Under the pieces are notes generated by a model. The model made no database searches. It saw nothing but the letters and a program-made list of their open reading frames with translations, and had not been told where the DNA came from. A program made the translations under genes and the position numbers. Source: RUG14199 sp964629225 (lineage in GTDB: Bacteria > Bacillota > Clostridia > Oscillospirales > CAG-272). From it: a stretch of 46,935 nt of DNA. This document shows, piece by piece, positions 24,275 to 32,643 of the stretch (position 1 is its first letter; each line of letters opens with the position of its first letter). The stretch spans positions 1 to 46,935 of the forward strand of contig CAZVQC010000016.1 in NCBI GenBank assembly GCA_964629225.1. Direction: 5' to 3'.

Positions 24275-27160
24275 TCAGAGCGTTATCACGCTGTCAAGAT
24301 CCCGACAGCGCTCTATCTGCTCTCTGCCGCCGACAATGCAGACGGAGGCATCGGAAAATGCCTTGTCAAGCAGGTCTGCCACAGCCTCAAGATCCTTCGG
24401 CGTTGCGCCGAGAAGTTCTTTTCTCTTTTTGCAGAGAGTCTCGTAGGAGACCTCCGAAAGATATCTGTTGTCCCCAACGGTGGCCTTCTGTCTCGACGTG
24501 AGAAGAGGTGAGGCACTTGCCACCGCACCGATGATGAAGTCGGTGAGATCCTCACCGCTTTTCGCTATCTCACGAAGGGCATCGGGAGCCTCCATGTAAC
24601 GGTCAAGGGAATCGGCACCCGACGGGTCTCTGTAGGAGGAGCATCCCACGTAACCGTCCGCAAGACACTTCATACCGGTGCCATATGCGCCGCCCCGCAC
24701 CCGGATAACGTTCCAAAGGTAGGCAAGGCTGATCATCTGGGAGGCAAGCTGGAGCTGTCCGGAATGTTCCCCTCCGTAGGGACGGATATTCGCCCCCATC
24801 ACGGCAAATGAGATATCGGAGGGTACTATGATGCCCTCTTTGGTCTTTTCTCTCGTGAGTATCTCGACCGGGGGCTTTTTCTCCCTTTCGGGAATGAGCC
24901 TTGACACACCGTCCGCAAGTGCGGCCGTCTCTCCCCCGTCGGCGCCGCTTACGCTGAGTATGACGGCGTTTCTGTTGACGACATCGGCGAGTATCCGGCA
25001 GATGCGACTGTTTATCACGTCAAAGTCCCAATTATCATCGGCATCCTTAAGCCACTTGTAGTAGCCGATACCGCCCACACAGTCATCCACGACTCCCGCC
25101 ACGGAATACTGAGCCATGATCCTTGAAAGTCCCACGGAATTACCGGACATTATCGCCCTTTCGAAAATACCCGTCTTGGTCTGGCGCAAAATATCCCTGG
25201 CGGTGGCGCTGTCAAGAACGCTTTCGGTGAGTATTTCGGCTACGTGACCGAGTGCCGCCTCAAGATCTCTCTTCATGGTGCTGAAGGTGACACAGAGCTT
25301 CCTTCTGACATTCAACGGGTCGCCGCCTACGGTGAAGGAAGCCGGGTACATTGCAAAATATCCGCAGAGAAGTCTCGTTGAGTTGATCAGCTCCTCGGCA
25401 CTGTGGAGCTTCGTGTCACACTCGCCGAGCAGAGCCGATGCAAACGACAGATAGGAGAGATCCTCCTCCGTCAAAGAGTCGATATCAAAGTAGAGACTCA
25501 CATAGAGGATGCCGCTGCAGTTAAGGTCGTGAACTATCACCGGAATGCCGGATATCTCTCGCACGTCGGTGGGTATCTTCTCCGGCTTTGAAGGGATGTC
25601 TTCGATCGAGAGTTTGGGAATGGTCTCAAGCATTTCCGGAGAGTCAACGCTCTCCTGCCAAAGGGCAAGCTTCTCCTCGGCTTCTTCGATCTCCGCTCTC
25701 TTTTCGGCACTCCATGAGGAGACTTCCCTGTCAAGGCGAGCCTGTTCTCTGCCTCGCCGCTCCGCCCCCTCGGTATGGGAGGGACGGAGAAGAAGTCTTG
25801 CGCTGTGGGGACATTCAAGAAGCACCTCTTTTATGAGGGACTCAAAATAACCCTCATCCATTTTTTCACGGAGTCTCACAAAAAGGTCTCCCACTTCAAG
25901 GAACGCCGCGGGATCTCCTCCGTAGAGCCAACTTTCAAGGGCGGTAAAGCCGAATGCAAGACCCTTCGGCTCCGAGCCGTAGTCCCGCTCTCTCATCCTG
26001 AACTCGATATTTGCCATCACCGCCTCAAGCTGAGCACGGTCAATTCCCTTTTCGCAGAGCTCCCGAAGTGTCGCTCTTATAACAGCCTCTACCTTTTCCG
26101 CATCCTCCTCTCGGAGGTTTCTCACGTCAATGACCGCAAAGGGCTGAAGAACGCCGTCGTTGATATCGATGGAAATCTCCTCACAAAGCCCCTCACTTAA
26201 AAGTGCCTTGCAAAGGGGAGCCTGGTTGCTTCCCGTAAGTACCGAGGACAGCACGTGCATCGCCACGGTCTTCTCCCTCTCGTCAAAGGTCCCTATCACA
26301 CGGCCGAGAGCAAGGCGGACTTTCCCCTCCGTATCCTCACCGTCCGAAAGTTCGTAAAAGCCCTCTCCGCTGCCGAAAACGGGTGTCTGAAGGGCGGGAG
26401 GAGCCATCCGCTCCGTCCTTTCGTATTTCGACAGGTACTCCCCGTCCAAAATGGAAAGCACCTTTTCAATATCCACGTCTCCGTCAAGGAAAACGTAGCC
26501 GTTTGAAGGAGAATAGAAACGGCTGTGCGTGTCGGTGAAGCTCTCGTAGGTCAAGTCGGGTATCGCCTCCGGGTCACCACCGGATACGAATCCGTAGGGA
26601 GAATCCGGGAAAAGGATCCTCAAAAGACCGCAGTAGACAAGTTCATCCGGGCTTGTGAAAGCGCCCTTCATCTCGTTAAATACCACGCCCTTGTAGGAGA
26701 CCTTTCCATCAGCATCCGTCTCATAGTGCCATCCCTCTTGACGGAATATCTCCGGCTTCGAGTAGATCAGCGGGCAAAACACTGCGTCAAGATAGACTCG
26801 CATAAGATTGATAAAATCCTTCTCGTTTCGGCTGGACACCGGGTAGAAGGTCTTGTCGGAAAAGGTAAGAGCGTTGAGAAAAGTGTTCATTGAGCTCTTC
26901 ATCAGCTCCACGAAGGGCTCCTTTACCGGGTATCTGTCCGAGCCGCACAGCACGCTGTGCTCAAGGATGTGGAAGACTCCGGTGTCGTCAAAGGGGAGCG
27001 TCTCAAAGGCGATGCCGAAGGTCTTGTTCTCCTCATCTCTCTTGAGCCAGACAAGCTCAAGCCCCGTTTTCTCATGAGTCATGCGATAGTAAGTGGCGCA
27101 TATCTCATCAAGCTCCCTCGTCTCTGTTATTTTGAAGCCGAAGCGGCTAAAGTCGTTCAT
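24275..27160 (-). CDS. M16C-family zinc metallopeptidase (presequence-protease-like)
   Basis: A 961-aa cytoplasmic peptidase of the M16C/PreP type that degrades short peptides inside a clam-shell chamber. The start is ATG 27160 (MNDFSRFGFKITETREL) behind GGAGGA; a 40-residue upstream extension lacks a ribosome site. The inverted zinc motif HILEH is at residues 64-68, followed by the family segment SSMNTFLNALTFSDKTFYP and the later Glu ligand region VVFNEMKGA. The length matches four-domain M16C enzymes and there is no signal peptide. It lies 40 nt downstream of two half ABC exporters on the same strand, which suggests cotranscription: the peptidase could process or destroy peptides linked to the exporter, though this is inference only. 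Confidence 0.93.
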   Translation of the reverse strand: MNDFSRFGFKITETRELDEICATYYRMTHEKTGLELVWLKRDEENKTFGIAFETLPFDDTGVFHILEHSVLCGSDRYPVKEPFVELMKSSMNTFLNALTFSDKTFYPVSSRNEKDFINLMRVYLDAVFCPLIYSKPEIFRQEGWHYETDADGKVSYKGVVFNEMKGAFTSPDELVYCGLLRILFPDSPYGFVSGGDPEAIPDLTYESFTDTHSRFYSPSNGYVFLDGDVDIEKVLSILDGEYLSKYERTERMAPPALQTPVFGSGEGFYELSDGEDTEGKVRLALGRVIGTFDEREKTVAMHVLSSVLTGSNQAPLCKALLSEGLCEEISIDINDGVLQPFAVIDVRNLREEDAEKVEAVIRATLRELCEKGIDRAQLEAVMANIEFRMRERDYGSEPKGLAFGFTALESWLYGGDPAAFLEVGDLFVRLREKMDEGYFESLIKEVLLECPHSARLLLRPSHTEGAERRGREQARLDREVSSWSAEKRAEIEEAEEKLALWQESVDSPEMLETIPKLSIEDIPSKPEKIPTDVREISGIPVIVHDLNCSGILYVSLYFDIDSLTEEDLSYLSFASALLGECDTKLHSAEELINSTRLLCGYFAMYPASFTVGGDPLNVRRKLCVTFSTMKRDLEAALGHVAEILTESVLDSATARDILRQTKTGIFERAIMSGNSVGLSRIMAQYSVAGVVDDCVGGIGYYKWLKDADDNWDFDVINSRICRILADVVNRNAVILSVSGADGGETAALADGVSRLIPEREKKPPVEILTREKTKEGIIVPSDISFAVMGANIRPYGGEHSGQLQLASQMISLAYLWNVIRVRGGAYGTGMKCLADGYVGCSSYRDPSGADSLDRYMEAPDALREIAKSGEDLTDFIIGAVASASPLLTSRQKATVGDNRYLSEVSYETLCKKRKELLGATPKDLEAVADLLDKAFSDASVCIVGGREQIERCRDLDSVITL

Positions 27161-27200
27161 TCTTTTTCCTCCGAAAAGTAGTTTGAGGCAGCGCCTCCGG

Positions 27201-28922
27201 CTACAAGGTCCTTGAAAAGATCTTGTAGTAGCCGTTCTCACATGACAGTTTTTCCGGTGTTCCCACAGCGTCCAGTTCACCGTCCTTCATGACGATGACG
27301 TTATCGGCATTCTTTGTCGCCGCATAGTTGTGGGCTATCATCACGGTAGTCCGTCCCCGCATCAGCTTACCGAGAGCATCGGTCACCGCCGCCTCGCTCA
27401 AAACATCAAGGTTGCTGGTGGCCTCATCAAGAAGCAGTATCTCCGCATCCCGAAGCATAGCCCGTGCAATGGCAATGCACTGACCCTGTCCGCCGGAGAA
27501 ATTGGAACCGCCGAGTCCCACATCCTCATCAAAACCGCCGGGTTTTGCCATTATGCAATCGTAGCAGTTCGCCTCTTTTGTCACCCGAATGAGTTCCTCC
27601 TCGGTGACCGTTCTGTCAAGACCGTAGGTCAAGTTCTCACGGACGGTTCCTCCGATGAGGCCGTCCCTTTGAGAAACGTAGGCAAAACGCTCACGCCACG
27701 CCTTCAGATCGAATGTAGCGATATCCTCGCCGGCGAAGCGGACGGTGCCGCAATTCGGCTCGTAAAGACGGGTCAAAAGCTTGAACAGAGTGGTCTTGCC
27801 GGCGCCGTTTCCGCCGATGACCGCCGTCACCTTGCCCGCAGGCACCGTGACCGACAGATCCTTCAAGACGTCCCTCTCACCGTTGTAGGAAAATACCACA
27901 TTTTCAAAAACGATATCATGCATCCCGTCGGGAACGGGAGAACCCTCTGCAGACTCGGAAGGGGTGTCCATCACCTGTGCGGTCTTTTTCATCGTTCCGA
28001 AGGAGGTGAAAAGTGACCCGGTATTGATGAAGAGAAGTCCGAGCTGAACGGATACCACTCCCGTCACCATGTAGAAGCCCGTCAGATCCCCCACTGTAAC
28101 GTCACCGGTTGCCACAAGCCTTGAGCCCAAAACGAAAACGATGAAAACGTAGATTATCGACGTGAGGCTGTTGATCATTTGAAATACCGCCACGCCGAGC
28201 CAGCTCAAGAACTCGGCAAGATACATCCGCTTGAAGGTACGACTGCCGAGCTTCGCTTCGATCTTTTCCGCCACTGCGCTTTTTATCAGCCTGAAATTGC
28301 GGACTCTCTCGGCTATGTAGCCGAGGCTTCCCGCGATCACTTTGGTGCTGTAGACACCGAGCTTGAACTGAAGAAAACCGTAGAGGGCGAATGCCGCCGC
28401 TATTATCGGCACTATCATGAGTGAATAGTTGGCAAGGAGAGTGTTGGTACCGTAGAGCGACTTGAACGCCTGCAGGACCGTCACCACCGATGTGATGCAG
28501 GTCACAACGACAGAGATCAGTGAGGCGGGTGCCGAGGCATCCGACGTGACACGGGTGATCAGTTCATTGCCGTTGTCGGCATCGTAATAGGAAGCGGGAA
28601 GATGCATTATCTTCTTCCACAGCTTGACCCGAACACGCATGGTGATGGTCTCTTCCATCTTCCTTGTAAAATAGTTGCTCGCCACGTTCAGCGCCGCATA
28701 AGCGGCAGTCAGTACCACGTAATTCAAAAGCTCCTTCGCTTTAATGGCGTTTTGAGTGGCATCGATGATATCTCCGGTCATGGTTGCCACAAGTATCTCG
28801 CTTCTTCCGAGAGCGATGGAAAGAACGATGCTGACTATTATCAGTATCCAAGGGAGCCTGACTCCGCTTAAGACCCGAAGGTAACTGCCTGCGCGGGGAG
28901 CCGAAGCTTTTTTGTCTCTCAT
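27201..28922 (-). CDS. ABC exporter half-transporter, permease-ATPase fusion (second subunit)
   Basis: A 573-aa half-transporter with an N-terminal six-helix exporter domain and a C-terminal ATPase. Walker A GGNGAGKTTL, Q-loop YVSQRDG, signature FSGGQGQCIAIARAML (atypical, C instead of R or V), Walker B ILLLDEATSNLD and the switch His in MIAHNYAAT are all present, so the ATPase site looks functional. The ATG overlaps the stop of the preceding half-transporter (ATGA), indicating a heterodimer made in fixed ratio. Such pairs export drugs, lipids or peptides; the substrate is unknown. The M16C peptidase follows. Confidence 0.92.
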   Translation of the reverse strand: MRDKKASAPRAGSYLRVLSGVRLPWILIIVSIVLSIALGRSEILVATMTGDIIDATQNAIKAKELLNYVVLTAAYAALNVASNYFTRKMEETITMRVRVKLWKKIMHLPASYYDADNGNELITRVTSDASAPASLISVVVTCITSVVTVLQAFKSLYGTNTLLANYSLMIVPIIAAAFALYGFLQFKLGVYSTKVIAGSLGYIAERVRNFRLIKSAVAEKIEAKLGSRTFKRMYLAEFLSWLGVAVFQMINSLTSIIYVFIVFVLGSRLVATGDVTVGDLTGFYMVTGVVSVQLGLLFINTGSLFTSFGTMKKTAQVMDTPSESAEGSPVPDGMHDIVFENVVFSYNGERDVLKDLSVTVPAGKVTAVIGGNGAGKTTLFKLLTRLYEPNCGTVRFAGEDIATFDLKAWRERFAYVSQRDGLIGGTVRENLTYGLDRTVTEEELIRVTKEANCYDCIMAKPGGFDEDVGLGGSNFSGGQGQCIAIARAMLRDAEILLLDEATSNLDVLSEAAVTDALGKLMRGRTTVMIAHNYAATKNADNVIVMKDGELDAVGTPEKLSCENGYYKIFSRTL

Positions 28923-30664
28923 ATTACTTCTCCCTCCGTTTCGGCGTTTTCATTCATCTCTCTGAATACTTCGCAGCTTTTCATAAGTTCTTCATAGGTG
29001 CCCTCTCCCACAAGGGATCCGTTTGAAAGGACGAATATCTTGTCAAAGCTCTCCGCAAATCGCAGATCGTGGGTGACGGATATCCGAGTCTTTTCCGCAA
29101 ATACTCGACTTACGGTGTCCTGTATCTTGGCGGAAGCATCCGCATCGAGGGCACTCGTGGGCTCATCCATCAGAATGATATCTCCTCCGCGCAGAAGCTC
29201 CCTCGCCAAAACGAGGCGCTGGCGCTGTCCACCGGACATGGAGTTTCCTCCCGCCGACACCTCCGTGTCAAGGAGCCTGTCGCAAAGCATCAAATACTCA
29301 TCAAAGCCGGTCTTCTCGCAGGCCTCCCTTATCTCGCCGTCACTCACGTCTCTTTCGATACCGTAGGTGAGAAGTTCCCTCAGGGTACCGCTGAAGATGG
29401 CGGCTTCCTGTTGAACATAGGAAAAATGCCGACGGTAATCACCGAGGGAAAGATCCCTTATATCGGTGTCCCCAATGAACACCTGCCCTTCATCCGGATA
29501 GTAGAGCCGCTCAAGGATGCTGATAGCGGTGGTCTTTCCGCTTCCGCACATACCTACTATTGCGGCGGACGTGCCCCTCGGAACGGTGAAGGAAACGTCC
29601 TTCAGCGCGGGGGAATCGGTGTCGGGATAGGTGAAGGTCACATTGCAAAAACGAATGTCACCGTCAGCGGGAATTTCCTTGACGTCTCCGGTCTGCTCGT
29701 TTTCGCTGTCCATGATCTCAACGATCCTGAAAAACGTTCCTTGAAGTCCCTTGAACCGTGTCCAGCCGTCGAATATCTGGTCAACGTAGGGAAACAGGCT
29801 TTGGGTGAAAAGGAAAAATGCCAGCCAAGTGGCAAGATCGATCTTCTTCTGCCTCAAAAGCACCACCGCCGCCACTATGACGACGAATTTCTGCAAAATA
29901 TCCACCACCGACAGGAACACCTCGGCAACATTGCCCTGGTGAACGATGCGCATGTTGGCTTTCATAAGTTCCTTTGCGGCAACCTCGCCGTTTTCCGCTT
30001 CCTTTTCCTCATTGGTGCAGGTCTTGATAAGATGCAAATGAGAGAGGCGGTCCGCAAGAAAGCCGGTCAGAGTCCCGATGCGGTCATAGAGGCGGATACT
30101 GCTCTTTTGAAAGACCCGTCCCATTATCAAAGCGTAGAGATACTTCAGCGGGAAGAGCACAAAGCAGGAAATGGCGAGCACCGAATGATACTCACCGATC
30201 TTGAACATCGCCCCCACCACGTAGTAGAAGGCCGGGATCAAATTGAGAAGCAAGTTAACAAGGTCATTCGATGCGCCGGAATCGTTCGTGAAGGTGCTCA
30301 TAAGCTCGGTGGGATCGTTTTTGTCAAACCACTCCATCCGCATGGAGAGCATCTTTTTCCAAAGGACATCACGGGTGCGGCGAACGCTGAAGGTCTCCGC
30401 ATGTGTCATGGCGGCCACGGAGATGATGGAAACGATGCCTGTGACGGCATAGTAGAGTATCGCCTTCGCAAGTGTCTCTCCGGAAATGTCTCCTCCGAGA
30501 AGAGCTGCGGTGGTGTCCGGAAGCTTCAAAAGAAGATCCGCCTCGGTCAGATTGACAACAAGTCCGAATGCGATCCAAAGCCACGGAAGCCTAAGGGCAA
30601 TAATGGCACGGAACATGGCACCGAAACTGTTGCCGGAGGTCTTTTCTTTCGGTCTTTTAGTCAT
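28919..30664 (-). CDS. ABC exporter half-transporter, permease-ATPase fusion (first subunit)
   Basis: A 581-aa half-transporter starting at ATG 30664 (MTKRPKEKTSGNS), with GGAG 8 nt upstream; an in-frame TTG 12 nt earlier overlaps that site. The N-terminal membrane domain is followed by Walker A GMCGSGKTTA, Q-loop YVQQEAAIFSGTL, signature MSGGQRQRLVLAREL, Walker B IILMDEPTSALD and the switch His in SVTHDLRF. It is coupled by a 4-bp overlap to the second half-transporter. Its leader on the minus strand contains three consecutive hairpins (30748-30680), which could attenuate or stabilise the message. No clear promoter was found. Confidence 0.92.
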   Translation of the reverse strand: MTKRPKEKTSGNSFGAMFRAIIALRLPWLWIAFGLVVNLTEADLLLKLPDTTAALLGGDISGETLAKAILYYAVTGIVSIISVAAMTHAETFSVRRTRDVLWKKMLSMRMEWFDKNDPTELMSTFTNDSGASNDLVNLLLNLIPAFYYVVGAMFKIGEYHSVLAISCFVLFPLKYLYALIMGRVFQKSSIRLYDRIGTLTGFLADRLSHLHLIKTCTNEEKEAENGEVAAKELMKANMRIVHQGNVAEVFLSVVDILQKFVVIVAAVVLLRQKKIDLATWLAFFLFTQSLFPYVDQIFDGWTRFKGLQGTFFRIVEIMDSENEQTGDVKEIPADGDIRFCNVTFTYPDTDSPALKDVSFTVPRGTSAAIVGMCGSGKTTAISILERLYYPDEGQVFIGDTDIRDLSLGDYRRHFSYVQQEAAIFSGTLRELLTYGIERDVSDGEIREACEKTGFDEYLMLCDRLLDTEVSAGGNSMSGGQRQRLVLARELLRGGDIILMDEPTSALDADASAKIQDTVSRVFAEKTRISVTHDLRFAESFDKIFVLSNGSLVGEGTYEELMKSCEVFREMNENAETEGEVI

Positions 30665-30679
30665 TTGTTTCTCCAATTA

Positions 30680-30748
30680 CTGTTAAGAACAGAGGCCGCA
30701 GCTTTTACTGCGACCTCGCCGTCCTGTTGACTCTGTCAACAGGACGGC
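30680..30748 (-). promoter_or_regulatory. Three back-to-back hairpins in the leader of the ABC operon
   Basis: Reading the minus strand: first a perfect 14-bp stem GCCGTCCTGTTGAC/GTCAACAGGACGGC with a 3-nt loop (30748-30718). Then GAGGTCGCAG/CTGCGGCCTC, which pairs fully only as minus-strand RNA because of a U-G pair (30717-30692). Then CTGTT/AACAG (30692-30680). The ribosome site of the ABC gene follows about 6 nt later. Confidence 0.65.
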
Positions 30749-30964
30749 AGAGGGGGAATAACGAAGTTATTTTTTGTGAAAGCCCAGCGTCGGCGTAGTG
30801 ACCTACGGTAGCGATAGCTTTCGCAAAAGCGGCTGAAAACAAGAAAAAAAGTCGAAACCGAGTTCCAAATCTCATTTTCCAGTCGGTCTCATACGGTCGC
30901 AATAACTCGTTCTCCCCACGCCTTTTTCAAGCCGCGTAAAGAACGAGTTAGTCTTCCCTCTGAC
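30749..30964. other. Gene-free spacer with inverted repeats
   Basis: No supportable gene. It contains AATAAC-GAA-GTTATT followed by Ts on the plus strand (about 30757-30776) and an 11-bp inverted repeat TAACTCGTTCT (30903-30913) / AGAACGAGTTA (30940-30950) with a 26-nt spacer. A 65-codon minus-strand frame here has no ribosome site and looks spurious. Confidence 0.5.
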
Positions 30965-30992
30965 GGGAGCCGCAGCCAACGCTGCGACTCCC
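30965..30992 (-). terminator. Hairpin after the lipoprotein gene
   Basis: On the minus strand GGGAGTCGCAG pairs with CTGCGGCTCCC around a 6-nt loop (30992-30965), beginning 8 nt after the stop. It has the same GTCGCAG/CTGCGGC core with U-G pair as the hairpin at 30717-30692. No T-run follows. Confidence 0.7.
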
Positions 30993-30999
30993 TATTTTA

Positions 31000-32085
31000 T
31001 TACTGCTCGTAGACCATCATGAGGTAGCTATCTTCAACATTGGTAGCATAACCCTCAAAGCTATCGTCGGTAAGAACGGAATAGCCGATGTAGGAGTTGA
31101 TGATATCCTTCAGTTCCTGTCCCTTCACACCGTCTTTGACAATGGTGTCGGATACTCGCTCAAGAGTACCGAAGCTGTTGCCGGTAGAGGCCATCAGCTT
31201 GTCTGCGGCATCCTTGGTCTTGTATTCGTAGTAGATCACGTGAGCAACTGCCTTGCCTTCAAGTCCGTAGACTACGTCGGTACGTCCCACCATGTCTTTT
31301 TCAAAAGACTCATCCACAAAGGAGTAAGCACCGCTTGATGTCAGCACTCTCTTCTCGTCGAACTCGACGTCCTCGGGATCCTTTGCCTCACTGCAGGGCT
31401 TGTAGGGGTTCACTCCGTAGTTCTTGAGCCCCAGTTCCATCTTCAGATTCTCAGCATAACCGGAAGCGCTTCTGTCGGACTGGATCTGACCGTACTGCTC
31501 CTGCCAAAATTCAAACTGAGCGGATACAGACGCCTCGACCTGAGCACAGCAGAGCACCGTGTCGCTCTCGCTTGTCATCTCGAAACCGTAGTTCTCACTC
31601 AAAACGGTTACTACCGCGTCCTTGTCGGATGTATCGGAAAGGAAAGCGTAGAGATAGGATGCAACAGTTGTCCCCTCGTTACCGTAGATGACCGCACCAA
31701 GGGTAATGTTGCCGGAAAAGGTGATCATAAGATCCTCATCGGGCATTCCAAGATCCTGTGCGTCCTCGTGGAATTCACCGGTAGCATACTCGATCCAACC
31801 GGTGGCAAGACCAGTTGCGGGATCGTAATCGTAGCTTCCCACGGGCATTCCGTCATCACCGTAGACGAAGGTGTCCGGGTAAGCGGCGGAACTTACGATC
31901 TCCTCGGCCAGGGTACCGAAGTCCTTGTTGATGAGTACCTTTCTCTCATCGTACTTCAGTCCGTCGGGATCCTTGTGTGTGTAGAGTTCTTCAAACTGAA
32001 CGGTGGAATCGTCGCTGAAGAGACTGCATCCGGCAGCGCAAAAGAGCAACGTTGCCGCAAGGATGATGGCAAAAAATTTTTTCAT
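31000..32085 (-). CDS. Lipoprotein of unknown function with two similar halves
   Basis: A 361-aa predicted lipoprotein. ATG 32085 (MKKFFAIILAATLLFCAAGC) gives a lipobox with the acylated Cys at residue 20; AAGGAG precedes it. The upstream extension of the frame has no start signals. The mature protein is acidic, and a motif recurs: PDGLKYDERKVLINKDFGTL near the N-terminus and PEDVEFDEKRVLTSSGAYSF later, each followed by a V-Y-G segment and a stretch about 'VASYLYAF' or 'VIYYEYKT', suggesting a two-repeat architecture. I do not recognise the family. It is the last gene of a unit with a trigger-factor-like chaperone, a thioredoxin and an FTR-like protein, so it may be an extracytoplasmic component of that unit, or merely adjacent. 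Confidence 0.8.
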   Translation of the reverse strand: MKKFFAIILAATLLFCAAGCSLFSDDSTVQFEELYTHKDPDGLKYDERKVLINKDFGTLAEEIVSSAAYPDTFVYGDDGMPVGSYDYDPATGLATGWIEYATGEFHEDAQDLGMPDEDLMITFSGNITLGAVIYGNEGTTVASYLYAFLSDTSDKDAVVTVLSENYGFEMTSESDTVLCCAQVEASVSAQFEFWQEQYGQIQSDRSASGYAENLKMELGLKNYGVNPYKPCSEAKDPEDVEFDEKRVLTSSGAYSFVDESFEKDMVGRTDVVYGLEGKAVAHVIYYEYKTKDAADKLMASTGNSFGTLERVSDTIVKDGVKGQELKDIINSYIGYSVLTDDSFEGYATNVEDSYLMMVYEQ

Positions 32086-32116
32086 GGTTCTTCTCCTTAA
32101 AATAGTTTTTATTTTT

Positions 32117-32317
32117 TTATTTTTCTTTGTAATAGAGTCGGCAGTGGCAGTACCCTTCGAAATTCGGGTCGGCACACTGAGCCTTGAATTCCTCACAGAT
32201 GCACTTATACTCCGGAAGGCGCTCACTTCTGCAGGGGCAAAATCCCCCGGTGCGCTTCAAGCCTTCCCTCACCCGTGCCACCTCTTCTATGTTTTCGTTA
32301 AGTCGGATCTTAGCCAT
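32117..32317 (-). CDS. Ferredoxin-thioredoxin reductase catalytic-chain-like protein
   Basis: A 66-aa protein starting at ATG 32317 (MAKIRLNENIEEVARV) behind GAGG. It carries the cysteine pattern of the FTR catalytic (beta) chain family: CPC at 27-29, CIC at 39-41, Cys48 and CHC at 57-59 in GYCHCRLYYK. In FTR these bind a 4Fe-4S cluster next to a redox-active disulfide that reduces thioredoxin with electrons from ferredoxin. CPC and CHC keep the FTR distance (28 residues between Cys29 and Cys57), but the middle cysteines are shifted relative to the cyanobacterial enzyme, a form I associate with clostridial homologs. The thioredoxin gene lies 7 nt upstream in the same transcript. No FTR variable chain is seen. 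Confidence 0.85.
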   Translation of the reverse strand: MAKIRLNENIEEVARVREGLKRTGGFCPCRSERLPEYKCICEEFKAQCADPNFEGYCHCRLYYKEK

Positions 32318-32324
32318 TTTGACC

Positions 32325-32642
32325 TCACTTGTAGAGCATCTCGGAAATGTGACCGAGCAGCTCTTCCCTTTCCATGGATCCCACAGCCTCACAGACCTTC
32401 TCTCCCCGTCTGAAGAAAAGGAGCGTGGGCATGGCGGTTATTCCGTACTTGTCTGCGATCTCCGGGTACTGAGTGATGTTGATACGGCCGAAGGATATTC
32501 CGGGCATCTCATCCGCCACAGCATCAAATACCGGAGCCAGCATCACGCAAGCGGAACAGAAATCACCGTAGCAATCTATGACGGCATAATCGGCGGAGGA
32601 AAACTCCATCCATTCGCTGTTCTTAAGTTCACAAGTTCCCAT
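32325..32642 (-). CDS. Thioredoxin with CSAC active site
   Basis: A 105-aa single-domain thioredoxin from ATG 32642 (MGTCELKNSEW), with GGGGAGG inside the end of the preceding gene. The active site is F-C-S-A-C at residues 28-32 instead of the usual W-C-G-P-C. Loss of Trp and of the central Pro normally alters redox potential and partner choice. The cis-proline is kept (AMPTLLFF, Pro72). Extra cysteines at 4 and 24 are unusual. The gene begins 1 nt after the stop of the trigger-factor-like gene and is followed by the FTR-like gene, which supports a role as partner of that reductase rather than of NADPH-thioredoxin reductase. No trxB is in the window. Confidence 0.92.
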   Translation of the reverse strand: MGTCELKNSEWMEFSSADYAVIDCYGDFCSACVMLAPVFDAVADEMPGISFGRINITQYPEIADKYGITAMPTLLFFRRGEKVCEAVGSMEREELLGHISEMLYK

Positions 32643-32643
32643 T

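Noticed and set aside
29069..30730. 553-codon plus-strand frame over the ABC transporter
   Set aside because: Antisense shadow; the His/Gly-rich composition is typical of reverse-frame translation.
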